The notes beneath the pieces are model-generated. The model was not told where the DNA came from. It searched no databases and saw nothing but the letters and a program-made list of their open reading frames with translations. Below are positions 8,149 to 20,370 of a stretch of DNA of 64,000 nt, in pieces. The translations under genes were made by a program, and so were the position numbers. The DNA lies in the NCBI GenBank assembly GCA_001295775.1, contig LJIA01000006.1, positions 124,001 through 188,000 of the forward strand, read 5' to 3'. Position 1 is the first letter of the stretch. Each line of letters begins with the position of its first letter. The stretch comes from a beta proteobacterium AAP99. GTDB lineage: Bacteria; Pseudomonadota; Gammaproteobacteria; Burkholderiales; Burkholderiaceae_C.

Positions 8149-9033
8149 TCACTCCTCCAGAAAAAAGCGTTCCGCCAGATCGATCTGATCCGGCTGCATG
8201 AAGGTAGGCGCATGGCCCACGCCTTCGATCTCCACCACCTCGGCGCGCGGGTTCTCGGCCTGCATGCGCGCCACCGTCTCGCGGCTGAGCAGATCCGATA
8301 GCTCACCGCGCACCACCAGCACGCGCGCGCGAATCTGCGCCCAGCCGGCCCACATGATGGCCTCGCCAGCGGCAGCCTGCTCGGGCGTGGCGCCGGCGAA
8401 GGGCTTGGCGATGGCCGGGTCGTAGTGCATCGCCCAGCCCTGCGGGGTCTCGCGCACCACATGGCGCGTGAGCTCCACCCACTGGGCGTCCGTGTGCGGG
8501 CCGAAGCTGGCGGCCACGGTGCGCACATAGGTCACGGCCGCCTCGAAGCTCGCGTGGACAGGCGCCCGGCCGACATAGGCGCCGATGCGCGCCAGCGCCG
8601 CCGGCTCGATGCGCGGGCCGACGTCGTTGATCAGCATGCGCTCGATCGGCGAATCCTTCAGGCTGGCCAGCGCCATGCCGATCAGGCCACCCATGCTGGT
8701 GCCGAACCAGAACACCCGGCGGGCGTTCAGGCGCGCGAGCAAGGTGGTCATGTCGGCCATGTACTGGGGCACGCCGTAACCCGTGGGGTCGGCCAGCCAG
8801 TCGCTTGCGCCGCGGCCCACCACGTCCGGCGCCACCACGCGCATGCGCGGAGCCAGACGCTGAGCCACGACCTCAAAATCCCAGGCGCAGCGCGTCAGAC
8901 CGTGCACGCACACGAGCACGGTGTCCGCTACGGCGTCGCCCCACTCCAGATAGGCCATGCGGTGCAGGCCCCGCGCCGACAGGCATTGCACGCTGTGCTG
9001 GCGGGGCGGCGCGAAAATTTGTGGCGCGGTCAT
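8149..9033 (-). CDS. Alpha/beta hydrolase
   Basis: This 294-aa protein carries the alpha/beta-hydrolase core: an oxyanion-side CVHGLTRCAWDF near residues 42-53, nucleophile elbow FGTSMGGLIG with the catalytic Ser, an acid after strand 6 (VVRGELSDLLS) and the catalytic His in VGHAPTFMQ. No signal peptide is seen, so it is cytosolic. The substrate is unknown. Pairing with RidA suggests cleavage of small metabolites (ester, C-C or amide) rather than lipids. The stop codon lies 5 bp before the ridA start, indicating an operon. It is divergent from bdhA. Confidence 0.85.
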   Translation of the reverse strand: MTAPQIFAPPRQHSVQCLSARGLHRMAYLEWGDAVADTVLVCVHGLTRCAWDFEVVAQRLAPRMRVVAPDVVGRGASDWLADPTGYGVPQYMADMTTLLARLNARRVFWFGTSMGGLIGMALASLKDSPIERMLINDVGPRIEPAALARIGAYVGRAPVHASFEAAVTYVRTVAASFGPHTDAQWVELTRHVVRETPQGWAMHYDPAIAKPFAGATPEQAAAGEAIMWAGWAQIRARVLVVRGELSDLLSRETVARMQAENPRAEVVEIEGVGHAPTFMQPDQIDLAERFFLEE

Positions 9034-9152
9034 GGCAGGAATTTAGCGGCGTGATCGGGCGAGTCCCGATAAAATTGCGGCACTGCAGCATCGCGCACTG
9101 CCGCTCAGGCGTCGGCGCGAGCCAGCAACAACAACAGCAAGGACGCCCCGAC

Positions 9153-9941
9153 ATGAGTTCATTGCAAGGCAAAGTCGCCCTCGTCACCGGATCGACCAGC
9201 GGGATCGGTCTGGGCATCGCGCAATCGCTCGCACGTCAGGGCGCGTCCATCCTGTTCAACGGCTTCGGCAGCGCCGACGAGATCGCGAAGCTTCAGGCCG
9301 AGACCCAGGCCGCCTACGGCGTGCGGACGGCCTACCACGGCGCAGACCTCTCCAAGGTGGCCGAGATCGAGGCGCTGGCGCAGTTCGCAATAAGCACCTT
9401 CGGAGGCGTGGACATCCTCGTGAACAACGCCGGCATCCAGCATGTGGCGCCGGTGGAAGACTTCCCGGTGGAGCGCTGGGATTCGGTCATCGCCATCAAC
9501 CTGTCCAGCGTGTTCCACACCACGCGCCTCCTGCTGCCCGGCATGAAGCAGCGCAACTGGGGGCGGATCATCAACATCGCCTCAGCCCACGGTCTGGTGG
9601 CCTCTGCACAAAAGGCGGCTTACGTGGCGGCCAAGCATGGCGTGGTGGGCCTGACCAAGGTGGTGGCGCTCGAAACCGCGCAGCTGCCCATCACCTGCAA
9701 TGCCGTCTGCCCCGGCTGGGTGCTCACGCCGCTGGTGCAAAAGCAGATTGACGCGAAGGCGGCGGCTCAGGGCATCTCGGTGGCCGAGGCGAGCAAGCAA
9801 CTGCTGGGCGAAAAGCAGCCGTCCCTGCAGTTCGTCACACCCGAGCAGTTGGGTGAGCTGACCGTGTTTCTGTGCAGTGACGCCGCCTCGAATGTGCGCG
9901 GTGCAGCATGGAACGTCGACGGCGGCTGGGTCGCGCAGTAA
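9153..9941 (+). CDS. bdhA: 3-hydroxybutyrate dehydrogenase
   Basis: This 262-aa short-chain dehydrogenase contains the NAD-binding TGSTSGIGLGIA near residues 13-24, NNAG (95-98 region), a catalytic Ser in INIASAHGL and the YVAAK catalytic Tyr-Lys. The late motifs CPGWVLTPLV and NVDGGWVAQ at the C-terminus are typical of D-3-hydroxybutyrate dehydrogenases. It interconverts (R)-3-hydroxybutyrate and acetoacetate with NAD, the first step in using 3-hydroxybutyrate released from polyhydroxybutyrate. A phasin gene follows on the same strand, which supports this. AAGGA is about 9 nt before the ATG at 9153; longer upstream frames are rejected. Confidence 0.92.
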   Translation: MSSLQGKVALVTGSTSGIGLGIAQSLARQGASILFNGFGSADEIAKLQAETQAAYGVRTAYHGADLSKVAEIEALAQFAISTFGGVDILVNNAGIQHVAPVEDFPVERWDSVIAINLSSVFHTTRLLLPGMKQRNWGRIINIASAHGLVASAQKAAYVAAKHGVVGLTKVVALETAQLPITCNAVCPGWVLTPLVQKQIDAKAAAQGISVAEASKQLLGEKQPSLQFVTPEQLGELTVFLCSDAASNVRGAAWNVDGGWVAQ

Positions 9942-10105
9942 GCCTTCGACCCACGCCCGCCGGGGCGGCACCGAGTTCTGTTCGCCAAAAGCAAGAGCAG
10001 CGACAAGTTATTGATTGGTCGAGACTTTTCTGCGCACCAGAACCAAAGAGGCAGCACGGGTAGAGCCTAGACTCTACGCTCATGCTGCAGCGCACCAAAT
10101 TTTTC

Positions 10106-10134
10106 TTGACCCTGGGCTGAGGCGTCCCTATATT
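10106..10134 (+). promoter_or_regulatory. Sigma-70-type promoter of the phasin gene
   Basis: TTGACC (10106-10111), a 17-bp spacer and TATATT (10129-10134) form a near-consensus promoter. It lies about 80 bp upstream of the phasin start and about 160 bp after the bdhA stop, so the phasin gene can be expressed independently of bdhA. Confidence 0.75.
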
Positions 10135-10213
10135 TCCATTGTGCGCTGCACCATCGAGGTCGATGGACACGTGGCGCAAGTGAAGCCCCTCACAACTCTT
10201 AGGAGGACACGCC

Positions 10214-10777
10214 ATGTTCCAGACTCTCTCTTCCGTCAAGGCCGCATCCCAGGACGTCGTTTCCCACGGCGTGGAAGCCCTCTCCACCGTGGTGGACAGC
10301 GCCTCCAAGGCCTCTGAACTCGCCGTCGGCGCCATCAAGGAAAACGCCGCTGAACTGATCAGCGTGGTGCGCAACGCCGAAGGCTGGACGCCCGAGGCCG
10401 GTTTCGCCAACCCGCAAGATGTGCTCGCCCCGGTCTCCGCCAAGGTCGCCAAGTACGGCAAGCAAAGCCTGAAGCTGGCCGCCGACACGCAGGAATCCCT
10501 GGCCTCGACCACGCATTCCGCCGTCAAGACCCTGGTGAAGCACGCCGAATCCATGACCGACGAACTGGGCGGCACCCTGCCCGCACCGGTTGAGCCCCTG
10601 CTCAAGAACTACAAGGCTGCCCTGGCCCAGAGCCTGGCCCTGTACGAGCAGGCAGCCACCATCGGCGCCCAGATGCAGAAGCAGGCCTTTGCCGCCGGCG
10701 AGCAGTTCTTCGCCCAGGTGGACAAGGCGCCGGCCGACGTCGTGGTGCAGATGGCTCCCAAGCGCAAGCGCGCCTGA
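10214..10777 (+). CDS. Phasin family protein (PHB granule-associated)
   Basis: This 187-aa protein is nearly all amphipathic helix. It is rich in Ala, Lys, Glu and Ser with few aromatics, has no signal peptide, and has a basic tail (APKRKRA). This pattern, with an opening MFQTLSSVKAASQDVVSHGVEALST, is that of PhaP-type phasins, which coat polyhydroxybutyrate granules and control their number and size. The strong AGGAGG at 10201-10206, the near-consensus promoter and the terminator point to an abundant single-gene transcript. Its position after bdhA supports the PHB link. A basic C-terminus is also seen in PhaM/PhaF-like DNA-binding phasins, but it is too short here to claim that. Confidence 0.85.
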   Translation: MFQTLSSVKAASQDVVSHGVEALSTVVDSASKASELAVGAIKENAAELISVVRNAEGWTPEAGFANPQDVLAPVSAKVAKYGKQSLKLAADTQESLASTTHSAVKTLVKHAESMTDELGGTLPAPVEPLLKNYKAALAQSLALYEQAATIGAQMQKQAFAAGEQFFAQVDKAPADVVVQMAPKRKRA

Positions 10778-10892
10778 GTCTCCAAAGGCAGGCTCGACTG
10801 CAGCGTCGAGCCCACGTCAGCAAGACCCGGCGAGGTACCCACTGCGGCACCCGCCCACAGAATGTCTCCTCCGCACCCTTGGTGCGATTCCC

Positions 10893-10922
10893 GCCTCACT
10901 GCAACCCAGTGAGGCTTTTTTT
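10893..10922 (+). terminator. Rho-independent terminator after the phasin gene
   Basis: GCCTCACTG (10893-10901), loop CAACC, and CAGTGAGGC (10907-10915) form a 9-bp perfect stem followed by seven T residues. It separates the phasin transcript from the convergent gene ending at 10941. Confidence 0.93.
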
Positions 10923-10940
10923 ATGCCCGCGCGCAGACGC

Positions 10941-11786
10941 TCAGGCGCGCTTGGAGGCTTCCTCGATCTCGCCACCGAGGCTCGTGCAGATGGCCTGCGT
11001 ACCTTCCAGCAGGCGCGCGTAGGCGGCCGGCAGCGCATCCACCGGGCCCTTCACGCCCAGCTCGATGTGTCGGGCACGCCGGTCGTTGCCCACGCTGGGC
11101 AGCGAGAACACCTTGATGCCCGCGAACTCGGCCTCCACGGCCTCCATGAGCGGCGTGGCGCGGGACTCCGGTACGCCGTAGACCAGGAAGCTCTTCTCGC
11201 CCAGCTGCACCTGGTTGTGAAAGTGCCTGTAGTGGGTGTCCAGCACCCATTCGATCATCGGCCAGGCCATGACAGGAAAGCCCGGCACAAACCAGTGGTG
11301 CCCGACGTTGAAGCCGGGAATCTTGTTGTACGGGTTCGGGATGATGTTCGCCCCTGCCGGAAACTTGCCCATGTTCAGGCGCTGTTGGTTTTCAGGCGTG
11401 GACATGTCCGGGCTGCCGGCGGCGGCCGGGTCCTTGGCATACCACTCCCTCGTGCGCTCGGCGATCAGGCGCTCGGCTTCCGAATGCAGTTCCAGCGGCA
11501 CACCCAGCGCGGCCGCCGCACTCTGGCGCGTGTGGTCATCCGGCGTGGCGCCGATCCCGCCGCAGGAGAACACGATGTGTTCGGTGGCAAAGCTCTCGCG
11601 CAGCGCTGCTTCGCACAGCGCGCGGTCATCGCCCAGATAGCGCACCCAGGCCAGGCCCAGACCGCGTGCGGCGAGCAGCTCGCGCACCTTGGCAAAGTGG
11701 CCGTCCTGGCGCTTTCCGGAGAGGATCTCGTCGCCGATGATGATCAGCCCGATCGGCGGGCAGGCGGTGCTTGCAGTGGAGTTCAT
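10941..11786 (-). CDS. MoaB/CinA-like molybdopterin-binding domain protein
   Basis: This 281-aa protein begins with the MoCF-biosynthesis fold: IGLIIIGDEILSGKRQDGH at residues 12-30, then FSCGGIGATPDDHT, the conserved GG-G-T-DD motif. It matches the group annotated as competence/damage-inducible protein A, without the C-terminal deamidase domain of full CinA. Some relatives hydrolyse ADP-ribose or act on nicotinamide nucleotides; the true reaction here is unknown. The start overlaps the upstream EI24 gene's stop as ATGA, so the two are co-translated. Confidence 0.85.
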   Translation of the reverse strand: MNSTASTACPPIGLIIIGDEILSGKRQDGHFAKVRELLAARGLGLAWVRYLGDDRALCEAALRESFATEHIVFSCGGIGATPDDHTRQSAAAALGVPLELHSEAERLIAERTREWYAKDPAAAGSPDMSTPENQQRLNMGKFPAGANIIPNPYNKIPGFNVGHHWFVPGFPVMAWPMIEWVLDTHYRHFHNQVQLGEKSFLVYGVPESRATPLMEAVEAEFAGIKVFSLPSVGNDRRARHIELGVKGPVDALPAAYARLLEGTQAICTSLGGEIEEASKRA

Positions 11787-12622
11787 GCCTGAATGAGCGG
11801 AGGAGTGTCGTTGTTCTTCATCTGCGGCTGGCGCGCGCGATGCGCGGCCAAGGCACCCAGACTGTAGTGCGCGAAGGCCAGACCAGACACGACAAAGACC
11901 AGCGCATACAACCAGATCGCCACCAGCGCCGTGACGGGCAGAAACAGCACCGCCAACGCGCCGAACATCCACAGCAGCGTCGGCGCCATGGCAAAGCAGC
12001 CCATCAACACGCCCAGCGCAAACAGCGGCCAGCGGTGAGCGCGGCGCAGCTCGCGGTGTTCGTCGGCATCCGCATGTTCGGCCAGCGCGTCGTAGCTCAT
12101 CAGCCGACTTGTAGCCCAGCCGGAGATCAGCAGGGGAATGATCGCGCCCACGACGGGGATGAACCACAGCGGGATGGTGATCACCCAGAGCAGCGCCCAG
12201 AGCGCCGTGACCAGCAGCGCGTTGCCGATGCTGCCCAGAAGCGTCGCTCCATGCTGGCGGGCAAGCGTCGGATACGCCCGCTCACCCACGTGCCGCAGGA
12301 TGAAGGGCATGCCTGCCACCGAGATCAACACCAGTGCAGTGGCCGCGACCAGCGGCACCACCAGCAACATGCCCAGCAGCGGCGCGAGCAGCGTGCGCAC
12401 GCCATCGCCGCCCATGAACTTGAGCATCCAGCTCACCACGGCACTGTCACGCGTAGCCGCCACGCCCTGCGACAGCAGCGCCACCCAGTCGTCCCAGAGG
12501 AACCAGCCCACCGCCGCCCAGAGTGCGCCCGCAATGAGGAAGGGCACCAGCGTGAGCAGCAACATACGCGGGTGAAACACGCCGGTCAGGCCGCGCACGA
12601 AGGCGGCAAAGGTTCTGTGCAT
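11783..12622 (-). CDS. EI24 domain-containing inner membrane protein
   Basis: The 279-aa product has about five to six membrane segments, for example LLLTLVPFLIAGALWAAVGW, LLAPLLGMLLVVPLVAATAL, ALLVTALWALLWVITIPLWF and a late ALAVLFLPVTALVAIWLYAL. The NALLVTALWALLWVITIPLW-type core and a GWATSRLMSYDALAEHAD segment are typical of the EI24/CysZ-like family. CysZ imports sulfate, but in proteobacteria many EI24 proteins have no known substrate, and no sulfate genes are nearby. It is followed by the molybdopterin-domain gene with a 4-bp overlap. Confidence 0.85.
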   Translation of the reverse strand: MHRTFAAFVRGLTGVFHPRMLLLTLVPFLIAGALWAAVGWFLWDDWVALLSQGVAATRDSAVVSWMLKFMGGDGVRTLLAPLLGMLLVVPLVAATALVLISVAGMPFILRHVGERAYPTLARQHGATLLGSIGNALLVTALWALLWVITIPLWFIPVVGAIIPLLISGWATSRLMSYDALAEHADADEHRELRRAHRWPLFALGVLMGCFAMAPTLLWMFGALAVLFLPVTALVAIWLYALVFVVSGLAFAHYSLGALAAHRARQPQMKNNDTPPLIQA

Positions 12623-12703
12623 GGGATCGCGGGGGGTCGAGACGGGATACAGCCGCGGATTATCGACGGCCAGCGCCCGCGGCTCTCAGTGCGAACGATC
12701 GCC

Positions 12704-13681
12704 TCAGGCGCCGCGCAGGCCGAGAAGGCGCTTGCAACCCAGCCACTGCTGCGCCCAGAAGCCCTGCCCGTACTCGCGGCCGGTCAGCTGGTCGCGGATG
12801 CCGGTGGGTTCGTAGGCGTCGGTGAAGTCGGCCGTACGGAAAAGAACATCCCAGAAGCTGAACAAGACACCGAAGTTCACGCCCTGATGCGCCCCCTCAT
12901 GGCCCACGCCAATGGCATGGTGGCGGCGATGGAACTGTGGGCTCACCAGCAGCCAGCGCAGCGGCCCGAAACGCAGCCGCACGTTTGCGTGGGACAGGCT
13001 CTGCATCACCCGCGAGGCGATGATCAGCCCGATGAACTGCGCCGGCTCCACGCCGATCACCAAGGCCAGCGCCACCAGAATCGTGTCGCGCAGGGCGTCG
13101 TCCAGCAGGTGGTTGCGGTTGTCGCTCCACAGGGTCATGTGGCGCGCGCTGTGGTGCAGCGCATGCAGCGCCCACCAGCGGTTGAAACTGTGTTGCCCGC
13201 GGTGGATCCAGTAATCCACGAAATCCAGGATCAGCAGATACACCGCAAACTGCAGCAGCGCATGGCTGCCCAGCCAGGGCAGCACGGTGTCCAGGGTCCA
13301 GCGCTCCACGCCGGCCAGACGCAGTTCACCCTCGATGCCATCGGCGATCGGCGTGAGCACAAAGAACATCAGCAGCGAAAAGCCGCCCAGGCGGTGCAGC
13401 AGGGTGTAGAGGAAGTCCGTGCGAATGGCGCGCCGCCGCTCGGCCGTGGCGGGCTCGGTCTCGGCGGGCAAGAGCTTCTCCAGCGGGCGCAGCAGGGCAA
13501 ACAACAGCAGCACCTCCAGCCCACCGAGCAGGAACCATTCGGTGGCGTCAAAGCCGTCCTCGATGAAGGCGCTCAGGCCCAGCGCGTGCATCAGCGGCGC
13601 CAGCAGCTGCGTGAACAGCCAGGCCTGCACCTGGGTGAAGGCCTCGGTCACGCCGCCGACAAGTTGCTGAATCACTTCCAT
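12704..13681 (-). CDS. Sterol desaturase / fatty acid hydroxylase family protein
   Basis: This integral membrane protein of about 325 residues carries the eight-histidine di-iron motif set: HRGQH, HALHHS and HRRHH, with a further HEGAHQGVNFG. Such enzymes hydroxylate or desaturate sterols, fatty acids, carotenoids or ether lipids using O2. The ATG at 13681 overlaps the end of the deacetylase gene by 10 bp, so translation is probably coupled. An in-frame ATG at 13723 would lengthen it by 14 residues and the overlap to about 50 bp. The substrate cannot be read from sequence. Bacterial genomes of this type usually lack sterols, so a lipid role is more likely. Confidence 0.87.
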   Translation of the reverse strand: MEVIQQLVGGVTEAFTQVQAWLFTQLLAPLMHALGLSAFIEDGFDATEWFLLGGLEVLLLFALLRPLEKLLPAETEPATAERRRAIRTDFLYTLLHRLGGFSLLMFFVLTPIADGIEGELRLAGVERWTLDTVLPWLGSHALLQFAVYLLILDFVDYWIHRGQHSFNRWWALHALHHSARHMTLWSDNRNHLLDDALRDTILVALALVIGVEPAQFIGLIIASRVMQSLSHANVRLRFGPLRWLLVSPQFHRRHHAIGVGHEGAHQGVNFGVLFSFWDVLFRTADFTDAYEPTGIRDQLTGREYGQGFWAQQWLGCKRLLGLRGA

Positions 13682-14463
13682 AGATCGCGGTACTGCGGGT
13701 GATCCTTGAGCGTGGCAAAGCACATGCCGCGCTGCTTCAGGCCGGTAATCAGCGGCTCCAGCACGCCCGGCGCCCAGGGCTCGCGGCGCGACCAGATGCC
13801 CAGATGCGCCATGGTGATGTCGCCATCACGCAGGTCGCGCAGAGCCCGTTTCAGGAGCGCGTCGTTCGGGTAGGCCTCGCTGGACAGTTCATCGCCCAAA
13901 AAGCCTGCCGGTGCCCAACCCACATGGCGGTAGCCGCAGTCCAGCGCCGCGGCCAAGGTGACCGGGTTGGTACGCCCCCCGGGCGCGCGCCACAGCGGTG
14001 CCACGCCCTGCCCCGTGAACTCCTTCACGCGGGCATCCACTCGCTTGAGTTCGCTGCAGAACTGCGCCGGGGTCCAGTTCAACTCCTTTCCGGCGTTCGC
14101 ACCAAACTGCGGGCGCACGGTGATGGTGCCGTCTGCATTGGCCTTGCGGAAGTACACGTGATCGAAGGTATGGGTGCCAAGCAGATGGCCCTCGCTGGCC
14201 AGACGCTTCCAGTAGGGGCCCCAGCTTGCATCGAGCGAGTAGTCGCCGTGAGTGGTCTTCTCATTGGCCAGGAAGAAGGTGGCCTTGATCTGGTGCTTCT
14301 TGAGTGCGTCGGCAATGAACTCGGCCTGGCTCTGGCTGCCGGTGTCAAAGGTGAGGTAGATCGTGCCCTTGCAGGCTGGCGCAGCCAGCGCAGACGAGGC
14401 CGCCATGGCCCCGATCGCCACGGCACCCGCCAAGCCACCCAGCAAGGACTTCACCCCACCCAT
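13672..14463 (-). CDS. Secreted polysaccharide deacetylase family protein
   Basis: This 263-aa protein has a signal peptide (cleavage after ALA near residue 27) and the NodB/CE4 motifs. Motif 1 is LTFDTGS, motif 2 GTHTFDH, motif 3 WRAPGGR, and a late His is in MAHLGIWSR. CE4 enzymes remove N- or O-acetyl groups from peptidoglycan or polysaccharide in the periplasm. Motif 1 normally reads TFDDG. Here the second Asp, a metal ligand in characterised enzymes, is Thr, so activity may be altered or metal binding different. The gene lies between a periplasmic beta-propeller (10 bp upstream) and a sterol-desaturase-like gene (10-bp overlap). Confidence 0.85.
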   Translation of the reverse strand: MGGVKSLLGGLAGAVAIGAMAASSALAAPACKGTIYLTFDTGSQSQAEFIADALKKHQIKATFFLANEKTTHGDYSLDASWGPYWKRLASEGHLLGTHTFDHVYFRKANADGTITVRPQFGANAGKELNWTPAQFCSELKRVDARVKEFTGQGVAPLWRAPGGRTNPVTLAAALDCGYRHVGWAPAGFLGDELSSEAYPNDALLKRALRDLRDGDITMAHLGIWSRREPWAPGVLEPLITGLKQRGMCFATLKDHPQYRDLWK

Positions 14464-14473
14464 GCCCAAGCCT

Positions 14474-15448
14474 CTATTTCCAGGGCGCGCGGTTGTGGAA
14501 GTACAGCCCGTGCGGCGAGCGGCCCACCGGGTACTGGCCCACCACCTTGCGGCTGGCAATGTCCACCACCGTGACCTTCTTGATCCAGCGGCTGGTGAAC
14601 CAGATCTGCTTGCCGTCGGCCGTGACTTCCATGCAGTCCGGGCCACCTGGCGCAGGCAGGTCGTAGAGCTTTTCGAGCTTCTCCATGTCCACCACGCTGA
14701 TCGTGTTGGCCTGCCGGTTGCTCACGTAGAGCAGCTTGCCGTCACCCGCGCCGCGCACGCCATGGGCCTCAGCGCCGGTCTTGATCTGCTTGATGACCTG
14801 GCGCTTGGCGGGGTCGATCACGTCGATGTAGTCCTTGGCCATGATGCCCACGAACAGCAGCCCGGCAGGCGAGATCCAGATGCCAGCCGGCGTGTCGCCC
14901 ACGGGCATCTTCCAGGCCAGCTGCTGCGTGGTGAGGTCAATCGCCGCCACCTCGTCCGTGCCCTGCAGAGTCACATACACAAAGCGGCTGTCCGCCGAAA
15001 AGATCATGTGGCTGGGCAGCTTGGGCGTGGGGATGCGCTTGACCAGGGTGAACTTCGGCTCGCCATTGACCGTCTCGTGCCGGTAGAGATCCACGCGGTC
15101 CAGGCGCAGGCTGTTCACCACGAACCACTTCTTGTCCGGCGAGAAACCCAGGTGATACGGGTCCGGGATGTTCTTGACCCGCGCCTTGAACTCGCCCGTG
15201 ACGGGATCAAGGAAGATCAGATCGTCGCTCTGCGCATTGGCGACGATGAGCATGGAATTGTCGGGCGTCGGGTAGAGGTGGTGCGGCTCCTTGCCCACAT
15301 CCATCGTCTTGATCGTAGCGCCGGTCTTCTGGTCCAGCAGGGTCACGGAGGCGTCGCGCGAATTCAGCACTACCACCACATTGGCCTGCGCGGCTGCGGC
15401 ACAAACCGCCAGCGCGAAGCTGGCAAACACTCGGAAAAACGATTTCAT
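14474..15448 (-). CDS. Periplasmic YVTN-type beta-propeller protein
   Basis: This 324-aa protein has a Sec signal (MKSFFRVFASFALAVCAAAA) and repeated propeller blades of the form DxxTxxVxxxIxVGxxPH, e.g. GKEPHHLYPTPDNSMLIVAN, GDTPAGIWISPAGLLFVG, GAEAHGVRGAGDGKLLYVSN and VGRSPHGLYF. This resembles YncE and cytochrome-cd1-like propellers. No heme motif (CxxCH) is present, so it is not a nitrite reductase. Probable role: periplasmic binding or scaffold protein for the deacetylase encoded downstream. The ATG at 15448 was chosen for the signal peptide. No good Shine-Dalgarno lies before it, which is unusual for this window. Confidence 0.83.
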   Translation of the reverse strand: MKSFFRVFASFALAVCAAAAQANVVVVLNSRDASVTLLDQKTGATIKTMDVGKEPHHLYPTPDNSMLIVANAQSDDLIFLDPVTGEFKARVKNIPDPYHLGFSPDKKWFVVNSLRLDRVDLYRHETVNGEPKFTLVKRIPTPKLPSHMIFSADSRFVYVTLQGTDEVAAIDLTTQQLAWKMPVGDTPAGIWISPAGLLFVGIMAKDYIDVIDPAKRQVIKQIKTGAEAHGVRGAGDGKLLYVSNRQANTISVVDMEKLEKLYDLPAPGGPDCMEVTADGKQIWFTSRWIKKVTVVDIASRKVVGQYPVGRSPHGLYFHNRAPWK

Positions 15449-15527
15449 CAGGAGACAACGACTGGCAGGGACAACTGGATGACCGAGTGTAGGCAGTTCA
15501 GCCTGCTGCATCTTGACCAGCGGCAAC

Positions 15528-15582
15528 GGGGCTTTCCGCTTGTCTGGCGCGGTTCTTCAGGCGATTGGGGCTGGAGAGGCGC
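15528..15582 (+). repeat. Dispersed repeat, copy B (long class)
   Basis: A block of about 55 bp starts GGGGCTTTCCGCTTGTCTGG and continues GCGCGGTTCTTCAGGC. It ends near GGCTGGAGAGGCGC. It matches copies at 16223-16277 (opposite strand), 20048-20100 and 27528-27580. It lies in the gap upstream of the beta-propeller gene. Confidence 0.75.
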
Positions 15583-15650
15583 TTGGGTGCTGGTTCTAGC
15601 CTGCCTCCCGAAAGAAGTTGCGGTGCTGCATGCTGCCGGTAATGACCGGT

Positions 15651-16130
15651 TCAAGGTGTACAGACAACGCGCGACACTCTGGCCGCAAGTTTCGAGACCC
15701 GACACGCCACATGCCCGTACTTGAACTCGAACGCATGAGCATCAATCCATCGAACAAACCGAAACTCAGATTCGCTCGCCTTGCCAAAAGAAACACCCAA
15801 GGCGCTAAGTCGTTGTAACGACAACTCGCGCGCCGCACTGACCTGCACGCAGCAGATCTCGTCGCCGTAAGTCATTGAATCGATGCGTATTGTCGGCATG
15901 TCATGCACTATTGGCGCACGGATAACGACAACGCGATGAAACCGCCCGTGAATCCGCTCGTTCACCGGGCTGTCGAAGGCCTGTCCTTCGGAGACAAACT
16001 CAATTTGCGAATAAGGCGGCGGCTTCGCCGATACCTTGCTCAGCGGCAAGTCGATGGGCGTTCGTGCAACTGTCTCCAACCCTGCGAAGAGCAGGCCCGC
16101 GCTCACCAAGACATGAATCATCGCTCTCAT
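15651..16130 (-). CDS. Hypothetical secreted protein
   Basis: I do not recognise this 159-aa protein. It begins MRAMIHVLVSAGLLFAGLETVA, a likely signal peptide. It is then basic and Ser/Val rich, with four cysteines in the mature part (a CC pair in DEICCVQVS and single Cys near the end, ACRVSK and VVCTP) that could form disulfides. GGAGGA lies just before the ATG at 16130. Base composition is lower in GC than the flanking genes, and copies of the dispersed repeat lie on both sides (15528 and 16223). It may be a recent arrival. Confidence 0.6.
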   Translation of the reverse strand: MRAMIHVLVSAGLLFAGLETVARTPIDLPLSKVSAKPPPYSQIEFVSEGQAFDSPVNERIHGRFHRVVVIRAPIVHDMPTIRIDSMTYGDEICCVQVSAARELSLQRLSALGVSFGKASESEFRFVRWIDAHAFEFKYGHVACRVSKLAARVSRVVCTP

Positions 16131-16222
16131 GCTTCCTCCGACGTGCATAAAAGATCGAACCGGTTGAGTCAGCTATGCAGTTGCTGGCGCCTCTGCTCTG
16201 TTTAGACGCATCGAGGATCCAT

Positions 16223-16277
16223 GCGCCTCCCCAGCCCAAACTGCCCGAAAACCCGCGCCAGACAAGCGGAAAGCCCC
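16223..16277 (-). repeat. Dispersed repeat, copy C (long class)
   Basis: Reverse-strand copy of the repeat of about 55 bp. Reading the plus strand it shows CCCGCGCCAGACAAGCGGAA followed by AGCCCC, with the upstream half GCGCCTCCCCAGCCC. It sits between hrpA (stop at 16285) and the hypothetical secreted gene. Confidence 0.75.
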
Positions 16278-16284
16278 TCCAGCC

Positions 16285-20346
<4,062 letters not shown>

Positions 20347-20370
20347 AGGGCGCGAAGTATAGTTTTCGCT

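Noticed and set aside
11771-13702. Plus-strand open frame of 643 codons opposite the EI24 and desaturase genes
   Set aside because: Gln/His/Arg-rich shadow without motifs; both minus-strand genes are well supported.
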